Shown in pieces: positions 13,031 to 25,599 of a stretch of 64,000 nt of DNA. Positions within the stretch are counted from its first letter, which is position 1. Each line of letters begins with the position of its first letter. Source of the stretch: Glycine soja (Eukaryota > Streptophyta > Magnoliopsida > Fabales > Fabaceae); assembly GCF_004193775.1 (NCBI RefSeq), contig NC_041016.1:44813522-44877521 (forward strand). Direction: 5' to 3'. Made by a program: the position numbers and the translations under genes. The notes below the pieces were generated by a model. That model did no database searches, was not told where the DNA came from, and was given only the letters and a program-made list of their open reading frames with translations.

Positions 13031-13660
13031 TTATAAATAAAAGGCCACAATGTGTGACTCAAAACAGATTGCACGACAAAGATAAGGAAAGCCAAAACGT
13101 CCTAACAGACCATCTGCAGTCCATAGGATATGGACTATTACACCAATTGGCAAAAGCAACACCACTAGCAAAAGGATTCTTATATCTAATCCATGTCCAC
13201 GAGATTCCCTAAATATGCAACAGAACTGAAGAGAAATGAGCAGCCTGATTTTGAAAAATGACCTTTTTCTTAGCCAAATGCATTCTGTTAATTTAAACAC
13301 TATCAATATTTTTTATTTCTTTTTTCTCATCACATTATAAATCCTATTAAGTCTATATTTTTTTTTGCTCTCAAGGTGTTCAATGGGTGATAGGGATACT
13401 GCTCGTCATGTACCATTTTTCTTCCACCAAATAGAAATCCAGGCTGCACGTAATGTTGCTGAAGATCATAATGCTGCACCATAGCAAACACCCAACCACT
13501 TATAAATTGCATTACATAATTGATAGAAAATTTACAACTTAAAAATAAATGAGAGATCGTTTCACCACCTGAATCCACGATCCCCCCCCGCATCAATGCA
13601 TCACGGGTTGGCAAACGTCCAAGGAGCAGCCTTCCAGGAAAAAACCAGAATTTGAGGGAG
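13031..13660 (-). mobile_element. LINE (non-LTR retrotransposon) 3'-end relic, zf-RVT region
   Basis: On the minus strand the translation contains LGRLPTRDALMRGGIV, then SGGETISHLFLSCKFS. This matches the zinc-binding zf-RVT module found after the reverse transcriptase of plant LINEs (Leu-Pro-Thr-x-Asp...Leu, then His-Leu-Phe...Cys). The frame is broken several times before the lower part (ILWTADGLLGRFGFPYLC). No RT catalytic motif or poly(A) tail was identified, so this is a short decayed piece. Confidence 0.6.
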
Positions 13661-14160
13661 ATGAAGTGATGATGGATCTAATTAAGACCCGAGGTGAGTG
13701 AGGAAAAGTTATTTTGAAAATAATTTTAATGCATAAAAATGAGAAAGGGGTTCAAACATATAAAAAGGTGTAAAATATAAAATTTTAAGATAAATATGTA
13801 AGACTTTATTAAAATAAGTATGTATATTTATTTATCATCATATGAAAAATATGTCAAAGAGTTGAAATACATAAAATTAAGAGTGCAAAATATAATTTTA
13901 AAAAAATAATGTGAATTTATTAAAATGAGAGAGTAAATTTGCCCATCCTCAATCAAACATAGTACGCCCGTGGGGACATATAGACTTCCAAAATGTGTTG
14001 AGCAAATTATCTAGATTGTGTAAATCGGGACCAGGAGAGGAGCAGAAGACTTTATAAACAGAAGCTACTAGGAAAAAAAGGAGAACTCATGCCTCCCCAT
14101 TTCCATGATGAAATCTCGAGAATCCTATGTAATAAGTTTTTATTATTAAAAGTTGCGATT
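13661..14160. other. no gene recognised
   Basis: AT-rich sequence between the LINE relic and the copia element. Nothing was identified. Confidence 0.4.
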
Positions 14161-14321
14161 AATTCCTTATTAGTGGTATGTATGTTTTAGACTTGGAAAG
14201 TCATCTTTGACTAAAGTGCTTCTTCAGTTTTGGAGTTGAAAGATCAAATATTCAATGACATCAATGGGTGATAATGACTACTAAATGCATTCATGATGGT
14301 ATAATATCTATATATAGCACA

Positions 14322-14525
14322 TGTGTTTGGTCCCTGAACCCATATCTTTCATTTCGTTTGATATACCATCTACAAAGAGAGTGAGAGTTTGAAAGAACTA
14401 AAACAAAGTAGCTCTTTCATGACAATGGTTGAAGGTATATTTTGATTTTGTTTTCTACATTTCTTATTGACTTATGTTTAGTTTTGTTGTTTGTAATATC
14501 ACAGGTTTGTTATTTTAGTCTTTCA
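14322..14525 (+). repeat. copia 5' LTR (shared part)
   Basis: Matches the split copy at 16482-16619/21504-21573 with scattered substitutions. It ends TTTAGTCTTTCA, against TTTAGTGTTACA in the other copy. The PBS-like TTGGTATCAGAG follows after one base. Confidence 0.7.
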
Positions 14526-15619
14526 GTTGGTATCAGAGTCTCAGTTACCTCTGCCATGTTCATTTTTGATTTTCAGTATTGTTGGTGTTTAGAGCCTTGT
14601 TTGTTACAAATAAGATTAGAAATAATCTTTATTTTAATTGATTTCTTTATTTTTTGGGTTTTGAATCGTGTAAAACGGTACCTAAATGAGTGAAAATCGA
14701 TCGGGTCTGTATGTGGGTTGATTGACCTTCTAGAGGTTGAAGACGATGAACAGTTATTTTCTGTTCGCTTAAAAAAAGAAGGGTAAACAGACCATGTCGG
14801 CACTGTCTGGGTCTAGAACTAGTGACCTTTAGTTTAAGGGATGTCATGTGAGTCATTGGGCCGTTTAAGGTTCTTTCCTATTTATTCATTTCCCGTATCT
14901 TATATGCTTATACGATTCTGTTTACTTTTGCAATTTGTGCAGTTTTGATTTGTTTTATGCATGAATACATTCTAGAAATGTTTATTTTGAGCATATATAT
15001 ATAATCAAATGCATAATATTATATTTCAATTATGCAATTGTATATGAGAATTTTATTCATCATTGTATTATATCTTGATCTTGACGTGCTTAATATAATT
15101 TATTTTCATATGATTAAATTTTATGTCTAAGTGATCTTTATAATTTTGATTAACTATGGATTAGCCACAACATCTATAATTTGATTAAAATTATATATTG
15201 AGTTGTTTAAAGATCATATAAGGAATTAAGCATAATATTATGATTAATTGTACTTTATATATTGAATTTTATCCCATAGGAATTTTTATTATATTTGTAT
15301 GGTTAATTTAGATAAAATATCATATTATTTTTCATGGTTTACCCACAGGGATCATGAGGTGATTTATAATTTGGTTGTTTTATCATAAAGTAAATATTTG
15401 CAATAGAAAATCGAATTATTTTCATGTTGGACCCGTAAAGCTTGAACTTGAATATGTAATTTGATTATTCTATCATAAAGTCTAATTGTATCTTATTGGA
15501 TTAAAAATTTAACCCACAAACAATTTTTATGTCATAAGATTCAAGTTTCTAGTATGTTTACATTGTAAAACATACAAATAAGATTAATATGCCTCAAATT
15601 TTGACGTAAGCCTTTGGAT

Positions 15620-16460
15620 TTTTGCAGCTTCTCAAATTGTTGATGTTTTTTATATTCAATGTGATGTTCCTCAACTCAAAGGAGATAACTATAAGATATG
15701 GAAGGAGAAAATTCTTCTACAATTAGGGTGGATGGATATAGATTATGCTATAAGGAAAGACAAATCACTTGCAATCACTAATGAAAGTAGCCCAACTGTT
15801 GTTGCGCTATATGAGCAGTGGGAGTGATCCAACTGGCTCAGTGTGATGTTCATTAAGACCAAAATCTCGGCTAGGATATGTGGTTCTGTCGACTAGCATA
15901 AAAAGGTCTGAGACTTGCTTAAGGCTATTGATGATCAGTTCATCACTCAGTTAAGGCTTTAGTAAGTACCCTTATCATGAAGTTCTCCTTTCTCTGGCTC
16001 ACTAGTGTGAAAGATGTGTGTGAGTAAAAATGAAAATGTGAAATATTTCAACTCAACTTAAGAAATTGGAGGTTGATATGTCAGAGTCCTTCCTGATGCA
16101 CTTCATTCTAAACACCTTTCCATTGGAATAGGGGTCGTTTAAGATTTTCTACAACACACATAAAGACAAATGGTCTATTAATGAATTAATGATCATGTGT
16201 GTTCAAGAAGAAAAAAGGCTTGTAATGGAGATGAGTGAGAGTGCATTGCTGGCAACTGCTTGTGGGAAGGACAAAGCTACTAAGTATCAAGCTAATAAGA
16301 AGGGGAATGGTAGAATACCACCTCAAACTGATATTAAGAAGGTGACAAAGTGTTTCTTTTGTAAGAAGAAGGGACACATGAAGAAGAATTGCCTTATATT
16401 TCAAAAATGACTTGAAAAGAAAGGTAAATCAATCTCATTAGTATGTTATGAATCTAATAT
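15620..16460 (+). pseudogene. copia gag relic with CCHC knuckle
   Basis: The translation shows LKGDNYKIWKEKILLQLGW near the start and, at 16351-16392, a zinc knuckle CFFCKKKGHMKKNC (C-x2-C-x4-H-x4-C). This is the order of a plant copia gag (UBN2-type domain, then knuckle). Several in-frame stops and frame changes (for example after the EQW codons near 15825) make it non-functional. Only 16189-16410 is open. Confidence 0.8.
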
Positions 16461-16481
16461 GACTTGTGTTAATATTACACA

Positions 16482-16619
16482 TGTGTTTGGTCCTTGAGCT
16501 CATATCTTTCATTTTCGTCTGATACACCATCTACAGAGAAAGTGAAAGCTTGGAAGAACCCAAACAAAACAACTCTTTCATGACAATGACTGGAGGTATA
16601 TTTTGATTCTATTTTCCGC
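16482..16619 (+). repeat. copia 3' LTR, left part
   Basis: Homologous to 14322-14459 of the 5' LTR. It breaks off at the CACTA terminus; the remainder resumes at 21504. Confidence 0.75.
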
Positions 16620-16626
16620 CACTCCA

Positions 16627-16830
16627 AGAAAAATCATTATTTCCGACAGAATATTTCCCATGGAAAATATTCCTTCAAAAATTTTTATTTTACCACGAAA
16701 TTTACTGAAGGAAAAATTTCCGTTGGAAATGTTTAGAAAATCGATAGATCTTATTGACGGTCAATTTTTTCGTCAGAAAATTAATATTTTCGAAGGATTA
16801 TTCCGATGGAATAGAGATCCGTCAGAAACT
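16627..16830. repeat. left subterminal repeats of the CACTA element
   Basis: Several degenerate copies of TTCCGACGGA / TCCGTCGGAAA in both orientations. In En/Spm-like elements the TNPA protein binds subterminal motifs; that role here is inferred. Confidence 0.7.
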
Positions 16831-16849
16831 AAAAATTTGATAACAAAGC

Positions 16850-18120
16850 ACGAGAACCCTAGCTGTTTCAGTGTTTCATTTTTTTGCTTTCTTCTCCCGC
16901 TCGTCCCCCATTTGTGCCTTTCATGAAGACCAACTAAGAAGCATTTCATTGTTGATTTTTGTATTTGGTTTGTAATTTCAATTTCGCATTCTTCTCCCCC
17001 TGACCGTAATTGTTGTTGGTTTTCCCTCTATTGCAGTGACACTCGTCTGTGTCGAGGAAAAGTCACCTTCACGACCTCTAACGGTGTCGTTCCGACGTTC
17101 TGTGTCAATTCACCTCTCACAGGTATCATTCGTGTGTCCGCTCTCGCATTCTGTTTGGCTCATTCGCGTGTCGCATTCGCCTCTCACAATATGTGATTAT
17201 TGCTTTTTTGAGTGAAAGAAACCTTCAATTCTTCAATTAAAAATGATAATACTCCACAAGGAAAACAAGAATGACAAGTTCATTATGTTGATATGAAGAT
17301 TTATGAAGTAGGGATTATAAAGTTGTATTTTAAAGTTGACAAATTGAAAATGCTCGTATGATGTTTGAAGAAAATCCTGACCCAATTGTTGGTGGTTCTC
17401 ATCATCTTCTGTGCTATGGGTTTTGTTTTTTTCATTATACTGTAATTGATGTCTGTTTTATATGATGTTTGTTGGTCACATTGTGTCTACTGATTGAGTA
17501 TAACTATAGAATGACTACATTCTTGTTCTACTTTGGTCATTTACCTCATTTTCTTTGTCTGCATCATTGTTGGATAATATTAGACCCACTTACCTTGTGT
17601 CTACCTCTGAATGTGTCAATAAGTAACACCTTATTTTCTCTCCAACTATTCATTATTTTGTTTTCCATTTGAAATTTTTTTGGTGGCCAATTGAATTAAG
17701 GTCCTGGACTGGTTTTTGGAAATCCGCCCAAACAACACAAATACTTCATTAATATTCTTTATTTGTTTTTATCTCACTTAGCTTTATAATATCAGTGACA
17801 TTAGCAATAATATTAATAGCTTATTTCTCCTCTCTTTCTACTTCTCGATGGCTATTTATTCCCCTTACGTGTGTAAGGATTTCTCCATAAACAAAATTGC
17901 ATTTGCTCGTGAACAGACAAAATCACAAAATCTAAGCAATTGTATTCAACTTTTTTGCCAGGCTAAGCTATGTCCTAGTGATGTTTGATAAATATAGCAA
18001 GAGCAAGTGGTTCTGAAAGGATGAAACAAAAATATTCTTGTAAGCCAAACAAAAACTTAGAAGATGTGTTGAATACTTATCAAAACCTATCAATAACATA
18101 GCAAACTGACTCAAAAGATA
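16850..18120. other. CACTA internal region, no clear coding
   Basis: Expected to hold the 5' part of the TNP2 gene, but no catalytic transposase domain was recognised. Likely deleted or too decayed. Confidence 0.4.
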
Positions 18121-18199
18121 GATTTTATTTAGTGGCCACAAATGTGAGAAACCAACATTTAAAGGATTTACCGTATGGTTCGATGAGTTACGTTAAAGA

Positions 18200-18822
18200 A
18201 TGACACGCATACTTTGTCAATGGGTACAAATTCCATACCCAAGCATGGACTTCTGGGAAGCAAACAATAAATAGTGGGGTTCACGTAAAAGGCCTTATAG
18301 AAGAAGACACATATGATTTTTATGGGGTCATTCAACATATATATGAGTTAGAGTATAATACTACGAGCTATCCTAAGCGAGTAGTATTATTTTATCGTCA
18401 TTGGTTTGATCCAATGAGTAGAGGAACAAGAGTTGATCCTAAATATGGCACGGTAGAAATTCGAATGGATAGAAGTTATAATTTGTTTGACCCATTCATT
18501 AGTGCACATAGTGTAAGGCAAGTGTATTATATGCCATATCCAACAACAAGAAGGGACAAGCGTGGTTGGTGTGTTGATTAAAACAAAGCAAAGGGGTTAC
18601 ATAGAATCAAATCATGTACAAGATGATGTGCCTTACCAAGTTGAGGAAATGTCACATGTCAACAAAGTCATTGAAGTTGAAAGTATTTCTGGATTGCAAG
18701 ATTTAAGAGGTGGTGTTGAAGAAGTAGACATTCCTAATTTGTTGACAAATGAAGGGGAATCAGAAGACAATGAAGGAGAATTAGAAGATGACTTTGAAGT
18801 TTATAATTCTGAAGAGGATTAG
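18200..18822 (+). pseudogene. CACTA TNP2-like transposase, C-terminal relic
   Basis: The translation contains EDTYDFYGVIQHIYELEY, then RVVLFYRHWFDP, SYNLFDPFISAHSVRQVYY and RRDKRGWCV. This fits the DUF4216 domain at the C-terminal side of plant CACTA TNP2 proteins. The frame shifts near 18575 and continues as a Glu/Asp-rich tail (NEGESEDNEGELEDDFEVY) ending at 18822. No DDE transposase core is visible upstream, so the gene is truncated and broken. Confidence 0.75.
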
Positions 18823-19013
18823 ACATTGATGTTTGTTAGTCAGTTATAATATTTGTTATTAGTGACATGTTTGTTTTCTTCTAATACTTCAAAACTTTGT
18901 TGGTGTATTTTATTTTTGTTGTGATATGAAAGTTTGTTAGTTATCTAATTTTCATTTACCCCAATATTCTGTTTGAGTGTTTATGTTATTATATTATTTT
19001 TGTATATATAGAT

Positions 19014-20846
19014 ATGTCATCAGGTGGTGCTGACCCTCCCCGACCCCCGTCACATCACTCCAGTGGGAAAAGGACAACTGCGAAGAAAAGATGATATGTG
19101 GTTAGACTATTACTGCGTCGAGGTAGTCTACTATCATCTACCACATCCCCATCTTCTGTGTCTATGCCAGTTAAGCCTCCTGATGTTGCACCTACACCAT
19201 CTCCACCTCCGACTGAAGCTAGACAATCTCCATCTGATGTTAATGCACGTGGACTGTCCTCGATACTTGCATTCACACCATTTCCATCATTGGTGGAAGC
19301 ACGTGGACCATCCTCGGTACTTACATCCACACCTTCCCCATCCCCATTTGTAGCCAACATGCCTACGGATGAAGATGCTACAAATTTGGCGATGGAAACC
19401 CCCCCCCCCTTAATGATCGCCCTACGGTTACGCTAACCAATGGAGCGTAAGTATTACAAAATTTATATAATTATCATTATATATGATAGATCATATGATC
19501 TTTTACTATTTTGATTAATTATTTTTTATATTTAGGTTTCATCCATCTAAGGTTGCGGCAAAGACTGTCACTTTGTCCATTAGGCAACAATTTGGTCAGC
19601 CTTGGCCTACATGGGGAGCGATTCCAAAAGATCATTAGGAACTTTTTCCCAATGTTTTAAGGTAAATTATTCTTGTGTTAATGAATTAGTTCAAAGGTTG
19701 AAATGTATAGTAATGTTATTTTTTTTATTTTATCTGAAATTGTGAAATTCATAATTTTCTAATTGTGTACCATTTTATAATTTTGTTATACTTTAGAGAA
19801 AATTGGTCTGGAGACTTGAGGAAGAGAATGAAATCAAAATAGCTTTTAACTCGAAAGCCTCTCATAGGCTTTCTAAGGTGTTTAGGGATGCCCGAAATGA
19901 AAATATAAGGCCATATTGGATTGGAGATCGTGTTTGGAATGATCTGTTATCACATTGGAATGCACCTGAGTATCGTTCCAAGTGCGCACAAGAAAAAAAA
20001 GGCATCTGAAAAGGTGGGGGTATGCACACAGGTGATTCTATCAGCTTGCAGGATCACGCCATTCGATTGGTATACACATTAAAATAATAATACATAGTTG
20101 TTTATACTTTTTTAATTTATCACTTAATGTTTATTTTATAATGTTTGTTAATAGTCAAAGGAGCTTGGTTGATCTGTATATGTAAATGAGGTCTTTCAAC
20201 AAACTTATTTACGAAAGGATACTGGTTAATTTGTCTATGTTAGATCTAGACAAACACATGTGAGACCATTATCTTGCATCTTTTTTTATTCTTTAAAATG
20301 TTTATTATATTTATGAAGTAATATCTCTTTATGAATTACAGGAAGAAATAATAATTGTTTATGAATTACAGGAAGAATTTGAGGCTAGACTATCTCAAGC
20401 TAGGTCTGATGCTGCATCAAGTGTTGGTGAATCACAACTCACTCCTTTAGACCCTGTTGAAGAACAAAGACTTAGGAGTCGATGTTGGGTTGTGACTGTG
20501 GGATCAAAGCGTAAAGGACGCCTTTATGGTGTTGGAGACCTTGTTCATACTTACAAATGTGGAAATGACATCTTCATGCAGCATACACAAGGATCTCCCT
20601 AAAGATGCTGCAGAGATTAACTGACTTAGGGAGGAGCTGCGTCAATCAAAGAAGATGTGTGTTTTTCAATCAGTTGTCCTTCAGTTCTTACCTCCTGAAG
20701 TATGGAACATTATTCATCAACAACAATAACCTCACCAGCAGCATCAGGATCAACACCAACACCATGTAGATGACCAGCAGGCAGATGACCAACACGAACA
20801 TGATGACCAACAGAGACACTCTCCTGATGACTACATTGATAACTGA
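19014..20846 (+). pseudogene. CACTA second gene, TNPA / Transposase_24 (PTTA)-like
   Basis: Likely start ATG at 19014 (MSSGG), followed by a Ser/Pro-rich region. A conserved part follows in pieces separated by intron-like gaps: FHPSKVAAKTVTLSIRQQFG near 19540, AFNSKASHRLSKVFRDARNE near 19830, EEFEARLSQARSDAAS near 20370 and CWVVTVGSKRKGRLYGVGD near 20490. A Gln/His/Asp-rich end stops near 20846. This matches the plant Ptta/En/Spm DNA-binding transposon proteins. Stops (for example TAG near 19636) and a TGA at 20007 break it. Confidence 0.7.
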
Positions 20847-21109
20847 CTAAGCAACACAATTACTATTGACAATTGACATTGAAGTCTTGCATTGTTTATC
20901 TTTTACATTTGTTTTCAATTTAACTTAATGATTTATTTGTTTATGTTTTCGATTTATCAATTTTATTATTTCTTAATTATAAGTATGTATTAAATTCAAA
21001 TTTTTACGGTAAATAATAAAATTCATAACATAACTGCCAAATTGTCAATCATAAATGATTAAAAAAACAATTGAAATAATAAATTATTTATAAAATTAAA
21101 TTTTCCAAA

Positions 21110-21480
21110 GGATTTTCCATAAAAAATTTACGACAAAAAAATCCGTAAGAAATAATTCATGGGAAATTTCCAATGGAAAAATCTATCGGAAAATCCATTG
21201 GAAATTTCTGATGGAAAAGTCTATCAAAAAATTCGTCGGAAATTTCCGATAGAAAAGAAAATCCGTCGGAAATAATCCGTGGGAAAACTCCGATGGACAT
21301 TTTCTGTTGGAAATTTTCCATGGACTTTTTTCGACGGATTTTTTGTCGGAAATTTCCGATGGATAACAAAAAATCCGTCGGTTAAAATTTCCTACGACCA
21401 TTTTTCCGACGGATTTTTGTTAGTCGGAAATTTACAGTTAGTGACGGGTTTTTAACGTTTCCAACAAATTTTGGTTGTGG
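21110..21480. repeat. right subterminal repeats of the CACTA element
   Basis: About ten copies of a CCGTCGGAAATTTCCGATGG-like motif, many forming back-to-back inverted pairs. They mirror those at the left end. Confidence 0.75.
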
Positions 21481-21503
21481 GAAAAATGTTTTTTTTTGTA
21501 GTG

Positions 21504-21573
21504 CACATTTGGTACCGACCTATGTTTTGTTTTGTTGTTTGTAACATCATAGATTTGTTATTTTAGTGTTACA
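21504..21573 (+). repeat. copia 3' LTR, right part
   Basis: Continues the LTR after the CACTA insertion. TTTTGTTGTTTGTAACATCA matches 14480-14500 of the 5' LTR. Ends GTTACA. Confidence 0.75.
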
Positions 21574-22420
21574 TCTTGAACAAGGTGAACATTAGATATA
21601 AGTAATTCCAACTGGTCAAGTAATTAATACATTTATCATTTATTTCTAATTAGTTTTTTTTAAAAGAAAAGCAAATGAAATATGTATTTGATGTTTTTGT
21701 GACATGAGATATATTAAATACTTTCCAAATATTTCATGTGAAAAGTACTTCATGATACAAATTCATTGGACGTATTTAACAAACAAAAATTGTAACACAA
21801 GTGCATGCTTGATTTTCATCAAATTTGTTTTTCTTTTACTATTTTCATTTAATTTTTGTCTAATAAAATTATAAAAACATGTGGCTTCATAATAAATTCA
21901 TTGGAGATCTCTTTATACTAATCCATTCATAAATTCGTCTAATTAATATGTATATATAAGTTCACAATTACAAGAATGAAGTTGTCAATAGCACCAAAAA
22001 TAGAGAATTAGTTTGGAACCATTATCAAAATGCTAGATATGAATATGACACATGTACATGCTAAATAGGGACAAGATTGCCATCGCTAAAAAGATCAGGG
22101 TTATAAGAAAAGAATTGGTAGTCACCTTAAGCATGGGGTTGAGGAAAACATTGTTCAAATTTTGGAAGCCATATAAGAAAGTGATAGGTTGGCCAATGTT
22201 GGTGTATTTGATCTTTTATTCCTTATGATGGAGGAGGCTTTGCTACCATTAAAGAAATTAATTATCTTCAGTAGATTCAAGGCTTTGTGAAAGCTTATGG
22301 TGAGATTTTGATTGCAACTAATAAAACATGTTGAAATGAATATCATGGGGGGATCATTAGTATTTGATCAGAAGGTTTTTTTTTTCTATCAATAAAGAAA
22401 ATTTGAACTTACACAACTAA
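21574..22420. other. no gene recognised
   Basis: AT-rich. A stretch at about 22040-22350 has slightly higher GC and long weak open frames that could be an old retroelement piece, but no motif could be assigned. Confidence 0.35.
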
Positions 22421-22765
22421 AAAAGTGTTATTTACGATGATTCTAAGGGAATTTTTTATGACAGTTTTTAACCATCGTTGAAGCCACCATCGTGAAAAGT
22501 CTTGACATTCCACAACGGCTTTCAAAGGTACAATTTCTAAGACGGTTTTGTCTTAAATTTGTCTTAAAATGTTTTTTTTTAATTAAAAAAATCTAAGAAT
22601 TCAAAAACCATTTTAGAATGTCTTTTTTAAAAAAAATAAAAAATTGAAGATTCAAATACGATTTTTTTCAAAAACTATCTTAGAGAGTCTACTTTCTAAG
22701 ACTGTTTTTCAAAGAAACGTCTTAGAATGTCTTTTTTTTTTAAAAAAATAATAATAAAAAAATTG
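22420..22765. mobile_element. CACTA-like subterminal fragment
   Basis: Repeated blocks of TTTTAGAATGTCTTTTTT and TCTAAGACGGTTTT-type sequence in direct and inverted order, next to TTTACGATG / ACCATCG blocks. This arrangement resembles the subterminal arrays of legume CACTA elements, and differs in sequence from the element at 16620-21503. No matching second end was found, so it is a fragment or a decayed non-autonomous copy. Confidence 0.45.
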
Positions 22766-22769
22766 ACGA

Positions 22770-24345
22770 AATTGAGTACAGGTACCCAAACATATTTGCA
22801 CATACATTCATGCTTATTTAAATTGACTACAACCATCCAAAAGGCAAAGTCACACAAACTAGATTTTAAACACAAATAATCCTTACCTTTGCTACAAATG
22901 TCATTGTTTTAAGGAAAATAAGTGTTTTTAATTCTTATATTTTCAGTCAAACTTGGTTTTATCCCTGTACTTTCATATTGGTGAATTTAATCGTGTAACT
23001 TTTAAAAATATGTGAAAGTAGTCTCTCTTCATGTTTAAACTTAACATTTAGTGACAATTTTTTACTTTACAAAGTTGAAAGATGGACTAAATTCACATAT
23101 TTTCTTAAGTTGAAAGATGAATCAAAAACATATTTTTCTCTTTTAATTTCAACCAGAGGATGAGTATTAGATTTCATGCTAGTTTAAGAAAATTTTCAGT
23201 TTTATATCAATGATGTTTGAATGTTGGGAAGAAAAATCGAAGTCATGTTGCAAGTGGATTTCTTATGATTGTATCACAATTTTCTGTACTTTAATCAGAA
23301 ATGTCGTCCAGTCCAATCCAAAGGGATAGAAAATAATAAACATTAGAAAATGTAAAGGAAGAAAAAAATAACCAAAAGATATAGTAAAATTAATAGATTT
23401 ATTTTCTAAGCAAAAGTAACAACTTTTCTTACAAGGATATCCTAACCAATCCAAGCAAACGATGCACGACGATAAACTGCCCAAACCAAGCAAACACTAT
23501 GCAGAATAGAGTAACAACAACTATTAGATATGAGACAGCTCCAAAGAAGGGTATCTTCACAAATGTTTGAGCATGTTGTTGAAACTATCTCAAACTATAA
23601 GTATTTTGCTGTCAATTTCAAATTGGGTACATATATTCCCTATTTAAAAGAGATTAGATTAGCATAATATCCACACATTTAAGTTCTTTAACCTTTTAAG
23701 ACTATTGATTCTTGATACTTACAATGAACATTTTAGATTTTTCTATTCCCATATAATTTAAAAAAAAACAAAAAAGACTCATTAATCTAAATCCAAATTT
23801 TCTTCACACACCCCTTCCCCAATTCCATTTAATCATACCTTAGCTTCAAACCAACCATCTTTGCGTGGTAGTTGTAGTTTTTTTTGTTCAAATTATATTT
23901 CCATAGTCCAGTTCATACCAGCAGAGATATCACTGCATGGAAGCCTAGTTAATTAGACCATAATCTAAAAAAAACATTAAATGAAAATATTTTATATTAC
24001 CTTCTTCTAATGTTTCTTGTGTACGGAACACAACGACATACATCACCTTTAATGGTAACCACCAGCATAACAACATGACATTAAATTATAATTTTGTATT
24101 CTTTGTTATTCATAGAATAATATTAGATAATTACTCTAGGATATAACTTTGAAATGACCATATTGATATTTTTGTTGTCAAAACAATACACGTAATTCAT
24201 CAAGTAAGCACAAAGCACTAATTCATCAAGTAATCAATACACGTAAACAATGTTAGAATTAGGTGCAATTCATGTATCATATGTTGAACAAGTTCCCTCC
24301 TTCATCACATGTTAAATGCATTTAGTTTTAATAGAAATTAGTTCT
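22770..24345. other. no gene recognised
   Basis: AT-rich sequence without recognisable coding or termini. It may hold further intron or 3' sequence of the SDH1 relic, which lies on the minus strand just above, but no exon was identified. Confidence 0.35.
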
Positions 24346-24762
24346 TAGGAAGTAGCACCCTCACTATTTCTGAGAATTCTACCTTCACCACGAGATCCTA
24401 AAGATTCCAAAAATAAAAATCAGAAAATGAAAAGCACCACATTCCAATTTAATTGGACAAGGAGCTTGTAAAGTGAAAAAAAGGCATGTAAAAGTAGCAA
24501 ATAAAACTTGAACTACACACCTTCTATGATAAGGCAACCTGCTCCATATAATACCTGTTGGGTGAAATTGTACAAACTCCATATCCTAAAAAATTTATGG
24601 TGAGCATGTGAATGATAAAAGACTAATGTCAAAGGATATCATGTTAATATTGAAAAGCAACCAAAAGGGAAAAGCACACCTCAAGAGAGATCCCACCACT
24701 TGCAACCATGGCATTGCCATCTCCAATACAAGTATGTGTTGAGGTTGCAGAGAAGTATGGTT

Positions 24763-25228
24763 TGTAAATCTTTAAGGGGTTTCCTAGACTATCAATGATA
24801 GGAAACAACAGGATCTTGAAACCTATGATTCTCACAAACAATCAATAAACAACAATAGATAATGATGTGTACCTTTCTCCATAGGAAGACTTGTACCTTT
24901 CTCCATAGGAACTTCTCTCCGGTGCACTTTGATTTCCTTGAAAGAGGAGAGAAATAAGATTTCACTTCCTTAGGCCTTTCTTTTCTGCCTCTCTCCGTTC
25001 GTGATGGCTATGGGTGAGAGAAAACACTTTTCTGGTCAGGAAGGAGACCTTATTTCACGTTAGTGGGTATTAAGCCCCTTTTATAACCATTACTCCCATC
25101 AAGTAGCAGTTGGCTCTATAAACTTCTCCTATTAAGCCCAATTACAATTTAGCCCTTAATCGTTAATTATTTACTTATTAGTCCCTACATAAGTCACATG
25201 CCTCTCACATGAGACATTAATTCTAACA
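24763..25228 (-). repeat. copia 3' LTR
   Basis: 466 bases, matching 30450-30915 with roughly 16 mismatches and no clear indel. Confidence 0.93.
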
Positions 25229-25245
25229 TTCTCCCACTTGGCTCA
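25229..25245 (-). other. polypurine tract of the copia element
   Basis: On the minus strand CCAAGTGGGAGAA directly precedes the 3' LTR; it would prime plus-strand synthesis. Confidence 0.8.
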
Positions 25246-25599
25246 TGTGACATTAATAAACATTATGGACTAAATAAATAAATAGATTAACTAACATAAT
25301 GCGCATTAAAAATGACTAAATTGTTATGTACATTGGGTACATCATAATTTCATGATTAAGAATATGAACCAATTTGAGTCATGGCGGTTGTACATAATCT
25401 AATCGATATAGTCCCTTCCATGTACTACAAATTAGTCTTCTCCTTAATATGACCATTAGTTAGGAGTACATAATTGATCAAACATAATGTCTTCATTCAA
25501 GACAAAACCTGTTAACATTACTCTAACACAAACATGCATGCAAACATAGAGAATAGGTAATCAGAAACATATTATAATTGAGCTCAGAGTGTCACTAAA

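Larger units (their letters stand above)
16620..21503 (+). mobile_element. CACTA (En/Spm) DNA transposon, 4884 bp, decayed
   Basis: The left end reads CACTCCAAGAAAAATCATT and the right end, on the minus strand, CACTACAAAAAAAAACATT. These are the terminal inverted repeats that define CACTA elements, with one changed base in the left CACTA. The flanks are CGC (16617-16619) and CAC (21504-21506), a 3-base target duplication with one substitution. Removing the element restores the LTR sequence seen at 14455-14470. Both subterminal regions carry many copies of a TCCGTCGGAAA-type motif. Two decayed genes on the plus strand, TNP2-like and TNPA/Transposase_24-like, occupy the middle. Confidence 0.88.
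14322..21573 (+). mobile_element. deleted Ty1/copia retrotransposon with a CACTA insertion in its 3' LTR
   Basis: Two matching segments frame the element: 14322-14525 (204 bases) and 16482-16619 plus 21504-21573 (about 205 bases once the 3-base duplication is removed). Both begin TGTGTTTGGTCC and end in CA. TTGGTATCAGAGTC at 14527 follows the left copy and resembles a primer-binding site for initiator-Met tRNA. Between the copies only a decayed gag remains; protease, integrase and RT are missing. The 5' limit is uncertain because no target duplication was found at 14322. A TATA-like run at 14308-14316 suggests that the true LTR starts further upstream and that the 3' copy lost its beginning in the internal deletion. 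Confidence 0.75.

Noticed and set aside
22155..23493. Short minus-strand frames (22155-22346, 23263-23493)
   Set aside because: No motif, composition or context supports coding.
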